A stretch of DNA of 64,000 bases from Prochlorococcus sp. AG-388-F11 (GCA_003279845.1 QCGP01000004.1:1-64000); one strand, 5' to 3'; numbered from the stretch's first letter, positions 8,056 through 18,884 are shown. Notes: generated by a model from the sequence alone, not told the origin. Numbers and translations: made by a program.

Positions 8056-9708
8056 TTGAAAATAATCAATGGATTTCATCTGAAAAATGTGAGAGGCGAT
8101 ATTCTTGGAGGCATCACAGCCGCAGTAGTGGCTTTACCTCTCGCTCTTGCTTTTGGTAATGCTGCTTTAGGACCTGGCGGAGCAATTTATGGACTATATG
8201 GAGCAGTAGTTGTTGGTTTTTTGGCAGCATTATTCGGCGGAACACCTGCTCAAGTTAGTGGACCTACCGGTCCCATGAGTGTAACTGTTGCAGGTGTAGT
8301 TGCAGGCTTAGCGGCAGTAGGGGTACCAAGAGATCTTTCTGCAGGACAAATTTTACCTTTAGTTATGGCAGCGGTAGTCATTGGCGGCTTACTGCAAATA
8401 TTATTCGGAATTCTAAAACTAGGTAAATATATTACTTTAGTTCCATATTCTGTTGTTTCAGGATTTATGTCTGGTATTGGAGTAATAATTATTGCGCTTC
8501 AGATTGGACCATTACTTGGAATTAGCACTCGAGGTGGAGTAGTCGAATCTTTAACTACTGTATTTTCAAATTTCCAGCCCAATGGTGCTGCTATTGGAGT
8601 AGCAATAATGACACTAGGTATAGTATTTCTTACTCCTAGAAAAATAAGTCAGTGGGTTCCTTCTCCTCTCTTGGCCCTATTGATAGTTACCCCAATATCA
8701 ATTTTAATTTTTGGAGATGGAGCTATTGATAGAATTGGAGAAATTCCAAGGGGAGTTCCATCTTTAAATTTCCCAAGTTTTAATCAATATTTCCCAATTA
8801 TTTTCAAAGCAGGATTAGTCCTAGCAGTACTTGGCGCAATTGACTCCTTGCTAACATCACTAGTAGCAGATAATATCTCTCAAACAAAACATAATTCTGA
8901 TAGAGAACTTATTGGTCAAGGAATAGGAAATGCTGTTGCAGGTCTGTTTTCAGGTTTACCTGGAGCAGGAGCAACAATGAGAACAGTTATAAATGTTAAA
9001 TCTGGAGGATCAACTCCCATTTCTGGTATGGTTCACTCTGCTGTGTTGTTGATAGTTTTAGTTGGTGCAGGACCTTTAGCTGAGCAAATACCAACTGCAT
9101 TGCTAGCAGGAATTCTTATAAAAGTAGGCCTAGATATTATTGATTGGGGATTCTTGAGGAGGGCTCACAAATTATCTTTAAAAACATCAGTAGTAATGTA
9201 CGGAGTACTTTTAATGACTGTTTTTTGGGATTTAATTTGGGCAGTTTTAGTCGGTGTATTCATAGCAAATATGCTCACTATTGATTCAATAACCGAAACT
9301 CAACTAGAAGGTATGGATGAGGACAATCCTTTATCAGAAGATGATCAAGCAAAAAATGCATTGCCTGCTGATGAAAAAGCACTTTTAGACAGATGCTCAG
9401 GAGAAGTAATGTTGTTTAGACTAAAAGGGCCACTTAGTTTTGGAGCAGCTAAAGGTATATCTGAGAGAATGATGCTTGTAAGAAACTACAAGGTTTTGAT
9501 ATTAGACATCACTGATGTACCAAGACTTGGAGTCACGGCGACTCTCGCAATAGAGGATATGATGCAAGAAGCAAAAAATAATTCTAGAAAAGCATTTGTT
9601 GCTGGTGCAAATGAAAAAGTGAAGGATAGATTAGCTAAATTTGGAGTTGAAGGCATTATTGAAACAAGAAAAGAAGCTTTAGAAACTGCTCTAAGTGAAT
9701 TAGCCTAG
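8056..9708 (+). CDS. bicA: BicA-like SulP-family bicarbonate transporter
   Basis: A 550-residue SulP/SLC26 transporter with about a dozen membrane segments in residues 15-415 and a cytoplasmic STAS domain in about 430-550. Conserved stretches close to characterised BicA include RGDILGGITAAVVALPLALAFG, GGTPAQVSGPTGPM, VSGFMSGIGVIII and IDSLLTSLVADN. BicA is a sodium-dependent, high-flux, low-affinity bicarbonate importer of the plasma membrane. The start is TTG, with a strong AAGGAG at 8043-8048. It is six bases upstream of sbtA, which strongly supports bicarbonate over sulfate as substrate, but transport has not been shown from sequence. Confidence 0.85.
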   Translation: MKIINGFHLKNVRGDILGGITAAVVALPLALAFGNAALGPGGAIYGLYGAVVVGFLAALFGGTPAQVSGPTGPMSVTVAGVVAGLAAVGVPRDLSAGQILPLVMAAVVIGGLLQILFGILKLGKYITLVPYSVVSGFMSGIGVIIIALQIGPLLGISTRGGVVESLTTVFSNFQPNGAAIGVAIMTLGIVFLTPRKISQWVPSPLLALLIVTPISILIFGDGAIDRIGEIPRGVPSLNFPSFNQYFPIIFKAGLVLAVLGAIDSLLTSLVADNISQTKHNSDRELIGQGIGNAVAGLFSGLPGAGATMRTVINVKSGGSTPISGMVHSAVLLIVLVGAGPLAEQIPTALLAGILIKVGLDIIDWGFLRRAHKLSLKTSVVMYGVLLMTVFWDLIWAVLVGVFIANMLTIDSITETQLEGMDEDNPLSEDDQAKNALPADEKALLDRCSGEVMLFRLKGPLSFGAAKGISERMMLVRNYKVLILDITDVPRLGVTATLAIEDMMQEAKNNSRKAFVAGANEKVKDRLAKFGVEGIIETRKEALETALSELA

Positions 9709-9714
9709 TAATTT

Positions 9715-10713
9715 ATGGAAATAAATCCAATTCTGCAAAATGTATTAGCCCCACCAGTTCTTTTCTTTTTGATTGGAGCAATATCAGTACTCTTTAAATC
9801 TGATTTAGAAATACCAGCTCCATTGCCTAAACTCTTCTCCTTATATCTGCTCCTAGCTATTGGTTTTAAAGGAGGTATAGAGATACAGAAAAGTGGTTTT
9901 ACTGATCAAGTATTGCCTACTTTAAGTGCTGCAATACTGATGTCACTAGTAATCCCGCTTGTTGGATTTTTAATTTTAAGATTTAAGTTTGATGTCTTTA
10001 ATTCAGCCGCAATAGCAGCAGCATACGGTTCAATTAGTGCTGTTACATTTATTTCTGCAGAAAGTTTTTTGGAAAGTCAAAAAATAGCTTTTGATGGGTT
10101 TATGGTTGGTGCCTTAGCATTAATGGAATCTCCTGCAATAATTGTTGGATTATTACTTGTGAAATTTGCAGCTCCCAAAAATAGACCAAAATCAAGAAAA
10201 ATGCATCTAAGCGCAATATTACACGAATCACTTTTGAATGGATCAGTTTATTTATTGCTCTCAAGCTTGATTGTAGGATTTCTAACTGCTTTCAGTAATC
10301 CCTCAGGAATTGAAAAAATGGAGCCTTTTACTGGACAATTATTCTATGGAGCAGAATGCTTCTTCTTGTTAGATATGGGAATAGTCGCTGCTCAAAGATT
10401 ACCGAGGCTGAAAAATGCGGGTTCGTTCTTGATAGGGTTTGCCATTTTTATGCCTTTATTTAACGCACTTATTGGTGTTTTCGTTGCAAGATTTTTATCT
10501 TTAGGACCTGGCAACGCACTTTTATTTGTGGTTTTATGTGCAAGCGCCTCTTATTTAGCAGTTCCTACAGCGATGAGGATGACAGTTCCAGAAGCTAAAT
10601 CTAGTTATTATATTTCAACTACACTAGGTCTAACTTTCCCATTCAATATAGTTCTCGGCATTCCCATATATATGAGTTTAGTAAATACCATTATCCCACT
10701 TTCCCCTTTATAA
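9715..10713 (+). CDS. sbtA: SbtA-type sodium-dependent bicarbonate transporter
   Basis: A 332-residue integral membrane protein of the SbtA family, with about ten hydrophobic segments and a short loop near the middle (PKNRPKSRKMHL). SbtA is the high-affinity Na+/HCO3- symporter of the cyanobacterial CO2-concentrating mechanism. It is somewhat shorter than the 370-residue beta-cyanobacterial form. It sits between bicA and the SbtB-like gene, with a 2-base gap to the latter, so translation is probably coupled. Substrate is inferred from family and context. Confidence 0.85.
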   Translation: MEINPILQNVLAPPVLFFLIGAISVLFKSDLEIPAPLPKLFSLYLLLAIGFKGGIEIQKSGFTDQVLPTLSAAILMSLVIPLVGFLILRFKFDVFNSAAIAAAYGSISAVTFISAESFLESQKIAFDGFMVGALALMESPAIIVGLLLVKFAAPKNRPKSRKMHLSAILHESLLNGSVYLLLSSLIVGFLTAFSNPSGIEKMEPFTGQLFYGAECFFLLDMGIVAAQRLPRLKNAGSFLIGFAIFMPLFNALIGVFVARFLSLGPGNALLFVVLCASASYLAVPTAMRMTVPEAKSSYYISTTLGLTFPFNIVLGIPIYMSLVNTIIPLSPL

Positions 10714-10715
10714 AA

Positions 10716-10997
10716 ATGAAAAGATTAGACTTGATATTTAGTGAAAGAGAACTAGATGCAATCATTAAAACATTAGAAAAAGCCAATGTTCCTGGATATA
10801 CAGTTATGAAACATGCCACAGGCAGAGGGCCTGAAAGAGTTGTTACTGAAGATATGGAATTTACAGGATTAGGAGCTAATGCTCATGTAATTGTTTTTTG
10901 TGAGCAAGAATTAATAGATAAAATGAGAGATAACATCAGGGACGATTTGAGTTATTACGGAGGGGTCGCTTATATTTCTGAAGCAACACCTCTTTAA
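10716..10997 (+). CDS. sbtB: SbtB-like PII-family regulator, short form
   Basis: A 93-residue PII-like protein. The ferredoxin-like core is visible: RLDLIFSERELDAIIKTLE, then GYTVMKHATGRG leading into the T-loop, and GVAYISEA as the last strand. SbtB binds SbtA and senses cAMP and adenine nucleotides in other cyanobacteria. The C-terminal redox loop (CGPxGC) seen in several SbtB proteins is absent; the chain stops at ISEATPL. It is the last gene of the bicA-sbtA-sbtB operon, two bases after sbtA. Confidence 0.83.
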   Translation: MKRLDLIFSERELDAIIKTLEKANVPGYTVMKHATGRGPERVVTEDMEFTGLGANAHVIVFCEQELIDKMRDNIRDDLSYYGGVAYISEATPL

Positions 10998-11005
10998 ATT
11001 AAAGA
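10991..11005. repeat. Short palindrome at the sbtB/flavoprotein convergence
   Basis: TCTTTAA-A-TTAAAGA is a perfect 15-base palindrome spanning the sbtB stop codon, 15 bases before the end of the convergent flavoprotein gene. It has no G+C-rich stem or T-run, so terminator function is weak at best. Confidence 0.25.
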
Positions 11006-11019
11006 AGTAATATTTAATT

Positions 11020-11976
11020 TTAAGAATGAATCCAATCTACTCTTATATTTTTTCTACTATTTAAATATCTATCAATTGACATTGCCGCAATACATCCATC
11101 AGAAGCCGCAACAACAGCTTGTTTAAATGGTGTATTTCTTATATCTCCAATAGCCCATACTCCATCAGAGTTTGTTGACATAAAGTCATCTACAATAACT
11201 CCCCCATCTTCTTTTAAAGCAATTTGATCCCCTAAAAAATCAGTAATTGGCTTTGAGCCACTCATATATACAAAGACTCCATCTAAATTTAAATTGATGG
11301 GATTTTCTTCTTGCTTATTTTTTACGACAACCCCATTTACACCCATATCATCTCCTAATATTTCCAATAATCTAGTTCTGCTCCAATGTTTTATATTTGA
11401 ATTATCCATCAATTCCATAGCTTCTTCATTATCTGATTTAGGATCACTTGAAGTAATCCAATGTACAGTAGAAGCAAATTTAGTAAGAACAGTTGCCTCT
11501 TCTATTGCCTCCTTGTTCACTCCAACAACGGCAACTTCTCTATTTTTATAAAAAGCTCCATCACAAGTAGCACAATAACTTACTCCTTTGCCAAGATAAT
11601 CAGCTTCTCCCTTAAATGATGCAGGCCTACCCATTGCTCCACTTGCAAGAACAAGTGCTTTAGCCTTGAATGTGCCCTCAGGTGTATAAACCATTTTCCA
11701 TTCTCCACTAGCTTCTATTCCAAACACTTGTGCTCTTCTGTAATCTGTTCCGTATTGCACAGCCTGTTCTCTCATTAGAGCAAGTAATTTCTCACCACTA
11801 ATATCAACTGGAACCCCTGGATAATTAGCTATTTGATGAGTTATTGCTAGGGCTCCAACAGATGGATTTTTATCTAAAATTACCGTCTTTAGGTTTGATC
11901 GAGATGTATAAAGTGCGCAAGTACAGCCTGCCGGACCTCCTCCGACAATAACTACATCTGATTCAATGATTTCCAA
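11020..11976 (-). CDS. Thioredoxin-reductase-like FAD disulfide oxidoreductase, atypical
   Basis: A 318-residue flavoprotein. The N-terminal FAD motif is VVIVGGGPAG (8-17), the redox motif is CATC (135-138) followed by DGAFYKN, and the C-terminal FAD contact is VWAIGDIRN. Where NADPH-dependent thioredoxin reductases have GxGxxA and HRRxxxR, this protein reads VVGVNKEAIEEATV and VHWITSS. Recognisable NADPH motifs are therefore missing. Ferredoxin-linked or diflavin (DDOR-type) relatives have been described in cyanobacteria and fit this pattern, so the electron donor may not be NADPH. The start is TTG, with GGAG 10-13 bases upstream. It is convergent with sbtB. Confidence 0.82.
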   Translation of the reverse strand: MEIIESDVVIVGGGPAGCTCALYTSRSNLKTVILDKNPSVGALAITHQIANYPGVPVDISGEKLLALMREQAVQYGTDYRRAQVFGIEASGEWKMVYTPEGTFKAKALVLASGAMGRPASFKGEADYLGKGVSYCATCDGAFYKNREVAVVGVNKEAIEEATVLTKFASTVHWITSSDPKSDNEEAMELMDNSNIKHWSRTRLLEILGDDMGVNGVVVKNKQEENPINLNLDGVFVYMSGSKPITDFLGDQIALKEDGGVIVDDFMSTNSDGVWAIGDIRNTPFKQAVVAASDGCIAAMSIDRYLNSRKNIRVDWIHS

Positions 11977-12043
11977 TTTAATAAAACTCCTTTTTAGTAG
12001 TTAATTAGATGAGTTTTTGGTTAGAAGATATCTTTAATTTAAA

Positions 12044-12064
12044 TACCTAACCAGTATATAGGTA
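12044..12064. promoter_or_regulatory. Inverted repeat in divergent promoter region
   Basis: TACCTA (12044-12049) and TAGGTA (12059-12064) form a perfect 6-bp dyad with nine bases between, in the 253-base gap between the flavoprotein gene (-) and the coiled-coil gene (+). A second small dyad, GATCA/TGATC, lies near 12145-12165. Either could be an operator or a small transcript structure, and neither is strong. No tRNA or clear ORF is present in the gap. Confidence 0.3.
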
Positions 12065-12229
12065 TAAGTTAAAAGAAAAAAAAGAAAAAAGCATAATATA
12101 GAAACAAACTTACATAGGAAAAATAAAAAAATTAGTTATTAAAATGATCAGTTACGTGAAATGATCTGTATTGATCTATTATTAGGTCATATCGAGTAAA
12201 TTAATTTCTGTAGAAACATTATATTTTTC

Positions 12230-12547
12230 ATGACCAACTCTGATTACCTTTTAAAAGCGGCTATAAAGAAAGTAACCGAAAAGTTAAACGAGATATTTGT
12301 TGAAAAAATTGAAGAAGCAACAACTATTGCTCAGGATGCTCCAGAAATCCTCAAAAAAGAATTTGATAGTTTGAAAGAATCCATAATAGAAGAAGCCTCA
12401 AGAATGGAGAAAGCCGAAAATATTCAAGAAAAAGAGTCCGCAAATACTTATCAAGATTCCAAAATAAAAAAAGCTTTAAATGAAATTGAAGGTATCAATA
12501 AGCAAATTGATCTCTTTAACAAAACCATAAATAATCAAATTAAATGA
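12230..12547 (+). CDS. Small coiled-coil protein upstream of ubiB, unknown function
   Basis: A 105-residue, highly charged, cysteine-free protein predicted by eye to be almost all helix, with long runs of Lys/Glu/Ala/Ile and no signal peptide or membrane segment. I do not recognise the family. Its stop overlaps the ATG of the UbiB gene in an ATGA arrangement (12544-12547), so the two are translationally coupled and may act together. It shares a divergent promoter region with the flavoprotein gene. Confidence 0.65.
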   Translation: MTNSDYLLKAAIKKVTEKLNEIFVEKIEEATTIAQDAPEILKKEFDSLKESIIEEASRMEKAENIQEKESANTYQDSKIKKALNEIEGINKQIDLFNKTINNQIK

Positions 12548-14207
12548 GATATCAGATTCTTCATTATCATTTAAAAAAATTGAAGAGGGCCTTTCTTATT
12601 TGGATAATTCTGATTTCGCTTTTAATAAATTTGTGGATAGATAATATTAGATTTTCAATTTTCCAAACTAAGAGCAATGAAAAAAGTAGAGTTCAAATTA
12701 AAAGAGCTAAATGGTTTACTAATCAATTAATAAATCTGGGTTCAGCATTTATTAAAATTGGACAATTATTATCAGCGAGGCCTGATTTAATTCCTAATAC
12801 ATGGATACAGGAATTGTCTAAATTGCAGGATCAAGTTCCTAATTTTTCATTTGCGCAAGTTGAAAAGACCATAAGAGATGAACTAGGGTCTAATTTTAAT
12901 GAAATAGATCAAATAATATGTGATCCGGTTGGATCAGCATCACTAGCTCAGGTTCATAGAGCGACTTTAAAAAATGGTAAGAAAGTAGTATTTAAAGTTC
13001 AAAGACCCAATTTAAAAGAATTGTTTATGATCGATTTGGGCATAATGCAGCAAATTGCAGGATTGTTGCAGAAAAATAAGAATTGGAGTCGAGGTAGAAA
13101 CTGGATTGAGATTGCTAAAGAGTGTAGGAAAGTTCTTATGAAGGAGCTTGATTTTAATTGTGAAGCACAATATGCAGCAAGATTTAGACAGCAATTTCTT
13201 GATGATGAAAATGTTGAAGTTCCTGAAGTAATTTGGGATATGAGCAGTGAAAAAGTGCTTTGTTTAAGTTATCTAGAAGGAACAAAAATAAGCGATTTAG
13301 AAAAATTGCAATCACAAGAAATTAATTTACCTAAAATTGCAGAAATTGGTGCCATCTGCTATTTAAAACAATTAGTAAATTTCGGTTTTTTTCATGCAGA
13401 CCCTCATCCAGGGAATCTAGCAGTTTCAAATAAAGGTAAATTAATTTTTTATGATTTTGGAATGATGGGCAATATCTCAAATAATCTTCAAACAAGATTA
13501 GGGGGGATGGTTAAGGCTGCTGCTTTAAGAGACTCCTCATCACTAGTTAGTCAATTACAACAAGCTGGACTAATTTCAAAAGATATTGATGTAGGACCAG
13601 TTAGAAGATTAGTCAGATTGATGCTTAAAGAAGCCTTAACTCCACCATTTAGTCCAAATATTATTGAAAAATTATCTGGAGATTTATACGAACTTGTTTA
13701 TGAAACACCATTTCAACTACCAGTAGATTTAATCTTTGTGATGAGAGCTTTATCAACTTTTGAAGGAGTTGGTAGAATGCTTGATCCAGGGTTTAACCTT
13801 GTATCAGTGACCAAGCCTTATTTAATAGAACTTATGACTTCAAATAATCAAACTCCCAACGATTTAATTAACCAATTTGGAAGGCAAGTAGGTGAACTAG
13901 GATCGAAAGCTGTTGGAATTCCCAAAAGAATAGATGAAAGTTTAGAAAGATTAGAACAGGGCGATTTACAATTGCAAATAAGAATGGGAGAGTCTGATAG
14001 GCAATTCAAAAAAATGTTTACTGCTCAAAAAACTTTAGGCCATTCAATTCTTATTGGAAGCTTATCAATTGCATCTGCTTTACTTGTAACCAATAAACAA
14101 AATAATTTTGCATTGTTGCCACTGTTTTTTGCTCTACCGATAAGTATTGATTGGATAAAATGCCAATTAAGTATGAGCAAAGGCTCACGTTTAGATAAAC
14201 TTAAGCG

Positions 14208-14211
<4 letters not shown>
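12544..14211 (+). CDS. UbiB/ABC1-family atypical kinase
   Basis: A 555-residue member of the ABC1/ADCK/UbiB family. The hallmark KxGQ motif is KIGQ (71-74). The alanine-rich nucleotide loop is GSASLAQVHRA, the catalytic segment is FHADPHPGNLAV and the metal motif is DFG in FYDFGMMG. A hydrophobic segment near 15-32 and one near the C-terminus (about 500-535) suggest membrane association. Family members support ubiquinone, plastoquinone or tocopherol metabolism, probably as ATPases handling lipid intermediates. The precise quinone role here is inference. It overlaps the upstream coiled-coil gene by four bases. Confidence 0.88.
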
Positions 14212-15511
<1,300 letters not shown>

Positions 15512-15771
15512 TTAATTATTACTATTTAAATCCTATAAATAGCTGAACTATTTGGCTAATATCTGAAATATATATGTTAACCAAATATGATTTTTTAATT
15601 TCAAAACATCATAGATATTAGTAAAAGCTTTTATTTATTCCAAATTCCTCGCAACCCCTCTCTTAAACATATTTTTCAAATTCATCTTACAATTTGAAAA
15701 TTATTGGATGATTATTAATGCAGAACCTATTTAGAATATTAATTAATAATCAACTATAGTTTTTATAGTTT

Positions 15772-18528
15772 ATGAGAGAAACACTTACATCCAGTCCTGA
15801 ACTTTTTAGCGATATCAGTTGGAATCTTCTTTTATTAGGGGAAGAAACCGCAAAAAAATGGGATCATAGCGAATTTAATATTGAGCACATAATTCATACA
15901 TTGTTCTCATCAAGTGAATTCTTTGCTTTCATTGAAAAATTATCAATCGACCAAGATATAGTTTTAGATATTACAGAAGATTTTTTAGAAGAGACGCCAA
16001 CGAATGAGTCAGATATTTTTACTATCGGAGAAGATTTAGAAATTTTATTAGACAATGCGAATCAGATTAAAATTCAATGGGGATCGAGATTAATAGAAAT
16101 CCCACATTTACTAATTGCTCTTGGGAGGGATTCAAGAATTGGAAATTATGTTTTTGAAGAAGGTAATCTTTCAATGGAAAAATTAGAGGAAGAATTAAAG
16201 TTTTTCCCAAATATTAATCAAACAAAAGATTCTTTTAATTATAAGAACGTAATTGAGATAAATAATCAATCTAATTTTGAATCAAACAAAGAGACTTTAG
16301 TTAAAAAAGAAAAATTTGAAAAAGCTATTGTTCCATCACCTAAAAGTGAAATTCAAATTGAAACAAAAAAACAAGTTGGAAAAGATGAAAATGCTCTTTC
16401 AATTTATGGAAAAGATTTAACAAAATCGGCTAAAAAAGGCTTACTGGATCCTGTTTTAGGAAGAGAAAATGAGATCAATAATTTAATGAGGGTACTCTGT
16501 AGAAGAAACAAAAATAATCCTATACTAATCGGCAATCCTGGAGTTGGTAAAACCTCAATTGCAAAATTACTTGCGCAATTAATTGTAGACAAAAAAGTTC
16601 CTGATTCTTTAAAAGACTTAAAAATTATTTCACTTGACTTAGGTGCTTTAGTTTCTGGGACAAAATTTAGAGGCCAACTAGAGGAACGTCTAAGCTTAAT
16701 AATGCAGGAACTAAACAATCCAAGCCAAGGAATGATTCTATTTATTGATGAAATTCACTCAATATTAAGTTCTGACAGATCTTCTACCGACATTAGTAAT
16801 ATCTTAAAACCTTTACTAGCTGAAGGAGAACTTAGATGTATCGGTACAACAACACCTGAGAAATTTCGTGAAACTATTGAAAAAGATCAGGCATTAAATA
16901 ATTGCTTTCAAAAGATAGCTGTTAATGAACCTTCAGTAGAATTAAGCTCAAAAATACTGCAGGGTATCAAAAAGAAATATGAATCACATCATGGCATAAA
17001 AATTTCTGAAGAGGCTGTAAACTATTCTGCAAAATTGGCCGACAGATACATCAGCGATAAATGTCTTCCTGATAAGGCAATAGATTTAATTGATGAAGCA
17101 GCTGCACAGTTAAAAATCGAGTCTAATAATAAGCCTCAAATAATTCTCCAACTAGAAAACAAACTGCATACTATTGATGAAAAAATGAATAATATGCAAG
17201 GAGAAAATATCGAAGTGCAAGAAAAACTATTGCATATGAAACAACAATCAGAGGCAAAATTGAAAGTTCTTTTAGACAATTGGAACAATTTGCGGGAAGA
17301 GATGGAGCAATTATCTATTTTGATGAAAGAAGAAGATAAGCTAACCAAACAAATTAAAGATAAATCAAATCGCGAAATTGAAAATGATCTGTATTATTCA
17401 GAAAAGCTGGAAGATGAGTTATGTGAAATAGAGATTGAAATACAAAAAATTGAAGAGAACTTTAGTAAATTAAAGAAAAATAGAAATTTCCCTTTTAAAT
17501 ATCAAGTAGAACCAGATGATATTGCTGATGTTATTTCAAAAATAACAGGTATTCCAATTTCTAAAGTAGTTTCAAATGAACGCAAGAAACTAGTCAATCT
17601 AGAAACAGAACTAAGTGAAAAAGTTATTGGGCAAGAAAAAGCTATAGAAGCTGTTTCTGCTGCAATTAGAAGAGCTCGCGTTGGCATGAAAAGTCCCAAA
17701 AGACCTGTTGGATCTTTTTTATTTATGGGCCCTACAGGTGTAGGTAAAACAGAATTAGCAAAATCTCTTGCAACATCTTTATTTGATGAAGAAGACGCAC
17801 TTTTAAGATTAGACATGAGTGAATATATGGAGAAAAACGCGGTAGCAAGACTGTTGGGAGCTCCTCCAGGTTATGTTGGTTATGAAGAGGGAGGTCAATT
17901 AACTGAAGCTGTAAGACGTAAACCTTATTCAGTAATACTTCTTGATGAGATAGAAAAAGCACATACAGAAGTATTTAATATACTCTTGCAAGTCTTAGAT
18001 GAAGGAAGATTAACAGACTCTCAAGGAAGGACCGTAGACTTCAAAAATACCGTAATCATTATGACAAGTAACCTAGCAGGTAAAACAATACTGGAGTATT
18101 CACAAAAAATTTCTAAAAGTGAGGGAAAGTTAGAGAAAGAACAACAAACTCTAGATGATTCGATTAATAATACATTGTCTTCAATTTTTAGACCTGAATT
18201 TTTAAATAGAATTGACGAAATAGTAAAGTTTGATCCATTATCTATTGATGAACTTCAAAAAATAATAATTTTACAAACAGAAGATTTAAAAAACCTGCTA
18301 CTTGAACAGAAAATAAATATTACTATAGACAAAAAAGTTATCAATAAAATTGCAAATGATTCTTACGAACCTGAATATGGTGCTAGGCCACTTAGCAGGG
18401 AACTTAGAAGACAAATAGAAAATCCCTTAGCTGCAAAACTTTTGGAGGATAACTTTAAAAACAAAAAAAATATCACAATTAAACTTAACTCCGCTAAAAA
18501 AGAAGAGATTGTTTTCAAACCTAGCTGA
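15772..18528 (+). CDS. clpB: ClpB-type AAA+ disaggregase with altered first ATPase domain
   Basis: A 918-residue Hsp100 protein: an N-domain (about 10-145), a charged linker, NBD1 with Walker A GNPGVGKT (254-261) and Walker B LFIDEIH, a coiled-coil middle domain (about 450-570), and NBD2 with Walker A GPTGVGKT (653-660), pore loop GYVGYEEGG and FRPEFLNRIDE. The middle domain marks it as ClpB type, not ClpC, and no ClpP-binding loop is obvious. The NBD1 arginine-finger pair (LERRF in typical ClpB) reads LNNCF (375-379). This suggests a divergent second ClpB (ClpB2-like). It precedes secE-nusG. Confidence 0.88.
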   Translation: MRETLTSSPELFSDISWNLLLLGEETAKKWDHSEFNIEHIIHTLFSSSEFFAFIEKLSIDQDIVLDITEDFLEETPTNESDIFTIGEDLEILLDNANQIKIQWGSRLIEIPHLLIALGRDSRIGNYVFEEGNLSMEKLEEELKFFPNINQTKDSFNYKNVIEINNQSNFESNKETLVKKEKFEKAIVPSPKSEIQIETKKQVGKDENALSIYGKDLTKSAKKGLLDPVLGRENEINNLMRVLCRRNKNNPILIGNPGVGKTSIAKLLAQLIVDKKVPDSLKDLKIISLDLGALVSGTKFRGQLEERLSLIMQELNNPSQGMILFIDEIHSILSSDRSSTDISNILKPLLAEGELRCIGTTTPEKFRETIEKDQALNNCFQKIAVNEPSVELSSKILQGIKKKYESHHGIKISEEAVNYSAKLADRYISDKCLPDKAIDLIDEAAAQLKIESNNKPQIILQLENKLHTIDEKMNNMQGENIEVQEKLLHMKQQSEAKLKVLLDNWNNLREEMEQLSILMKEEDKLTKQIKDKSNREIENDLYYSEKLEDELCEIEIEIQKIEENFSKLKKNRNFPFKYQVEPDDIADVISKITGIPISKVVSNERKKLVNLETELSEKVIGQEKAIEAVSAAIRRARVGMKSPKRPVGSFLFMGPTGVGKTELAKSLATSLFDEEDALLRLDMSEYMEKNAVARLLGAPPGYVGYEEGGQLTEAVRRKPYSVILLDEIEKAHTEVFNILLQVLDEGRLTDSQGRTVDFKNTVIIMTSNLAGKTILEYSQKISKSEGKLEKEQQTLDDSINNTLSSIFRPEFLNRIDEIVKFDPLSIDELQKIIILQTEDLKNLLLEQKINITIDKKVINKIANDSYEPEYGARPLSRELRRQIENPLAAKLLEDNFKNKKNITIKLNSAKKEEIVFKPS

Positions 18529-18588
18529 GTAGTAAATCAATAAGCTAAAATAAAACTAAAGCGTAAAGCTTAATTTCAAAAAAATTTT

Positions 18589-18831
18589 GTGACAAGTCCT
18601 ACCACTAATAAAGAACCTCTAAAAAAGGATTCTCCTGAAATTGAAGAGCCTAAAAAAAAGAATAATTTTTTTAGATCTACCTATGATGAGCTTAAACTTG
18701 TCGTGTGGCCAAACAAACAACAACTTTTTAGCGAATCTGTAGCGGTTATAATTATGGTAACCTTTTCTGCGGCAGCCATAGCATCTGTCAGCAGATTCTA
18801 TGGATGGGCTGCCTCACAAATTTTTCGTTAA
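18589..18831 (+). CDS. secE: Preprotein translocase subunit SecE
   Basis: An 80-residue SecE. A charged N-terminal tail is followed by the conserved amphipathic segment FFRSTYDELKLVVWPNKQQL and one membrane helix (about 48-70). It clamps the SecY channel in the membrane. The single-helix form is normal for cyanobacteria. The start is GTG. It stands 60 bases after clpB and just before nusG, the standard secE-nusG-rplK order. Confidence 0.95.
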   Translation: MTSPTTNKEPLKKDSPEIEEPKKKNNFFRSTYDELKLVVWPNKQQLFSESVAVIIMVTFSAAAIASVSRFYGWAASQIFR

Positions 18832-18884
18832 ATTATCCCTAAATATCCATTTATAAAGATCTTAATTAAGCTCCAAGACTAAAA

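Noticed and set aside
15556-15590. Inverted repeat TTGGCTAA/TTAACCAA between eno and clpB
   Set aside because: Imperfect, with a long spacer, and expected by chance in AT-rich DNA.
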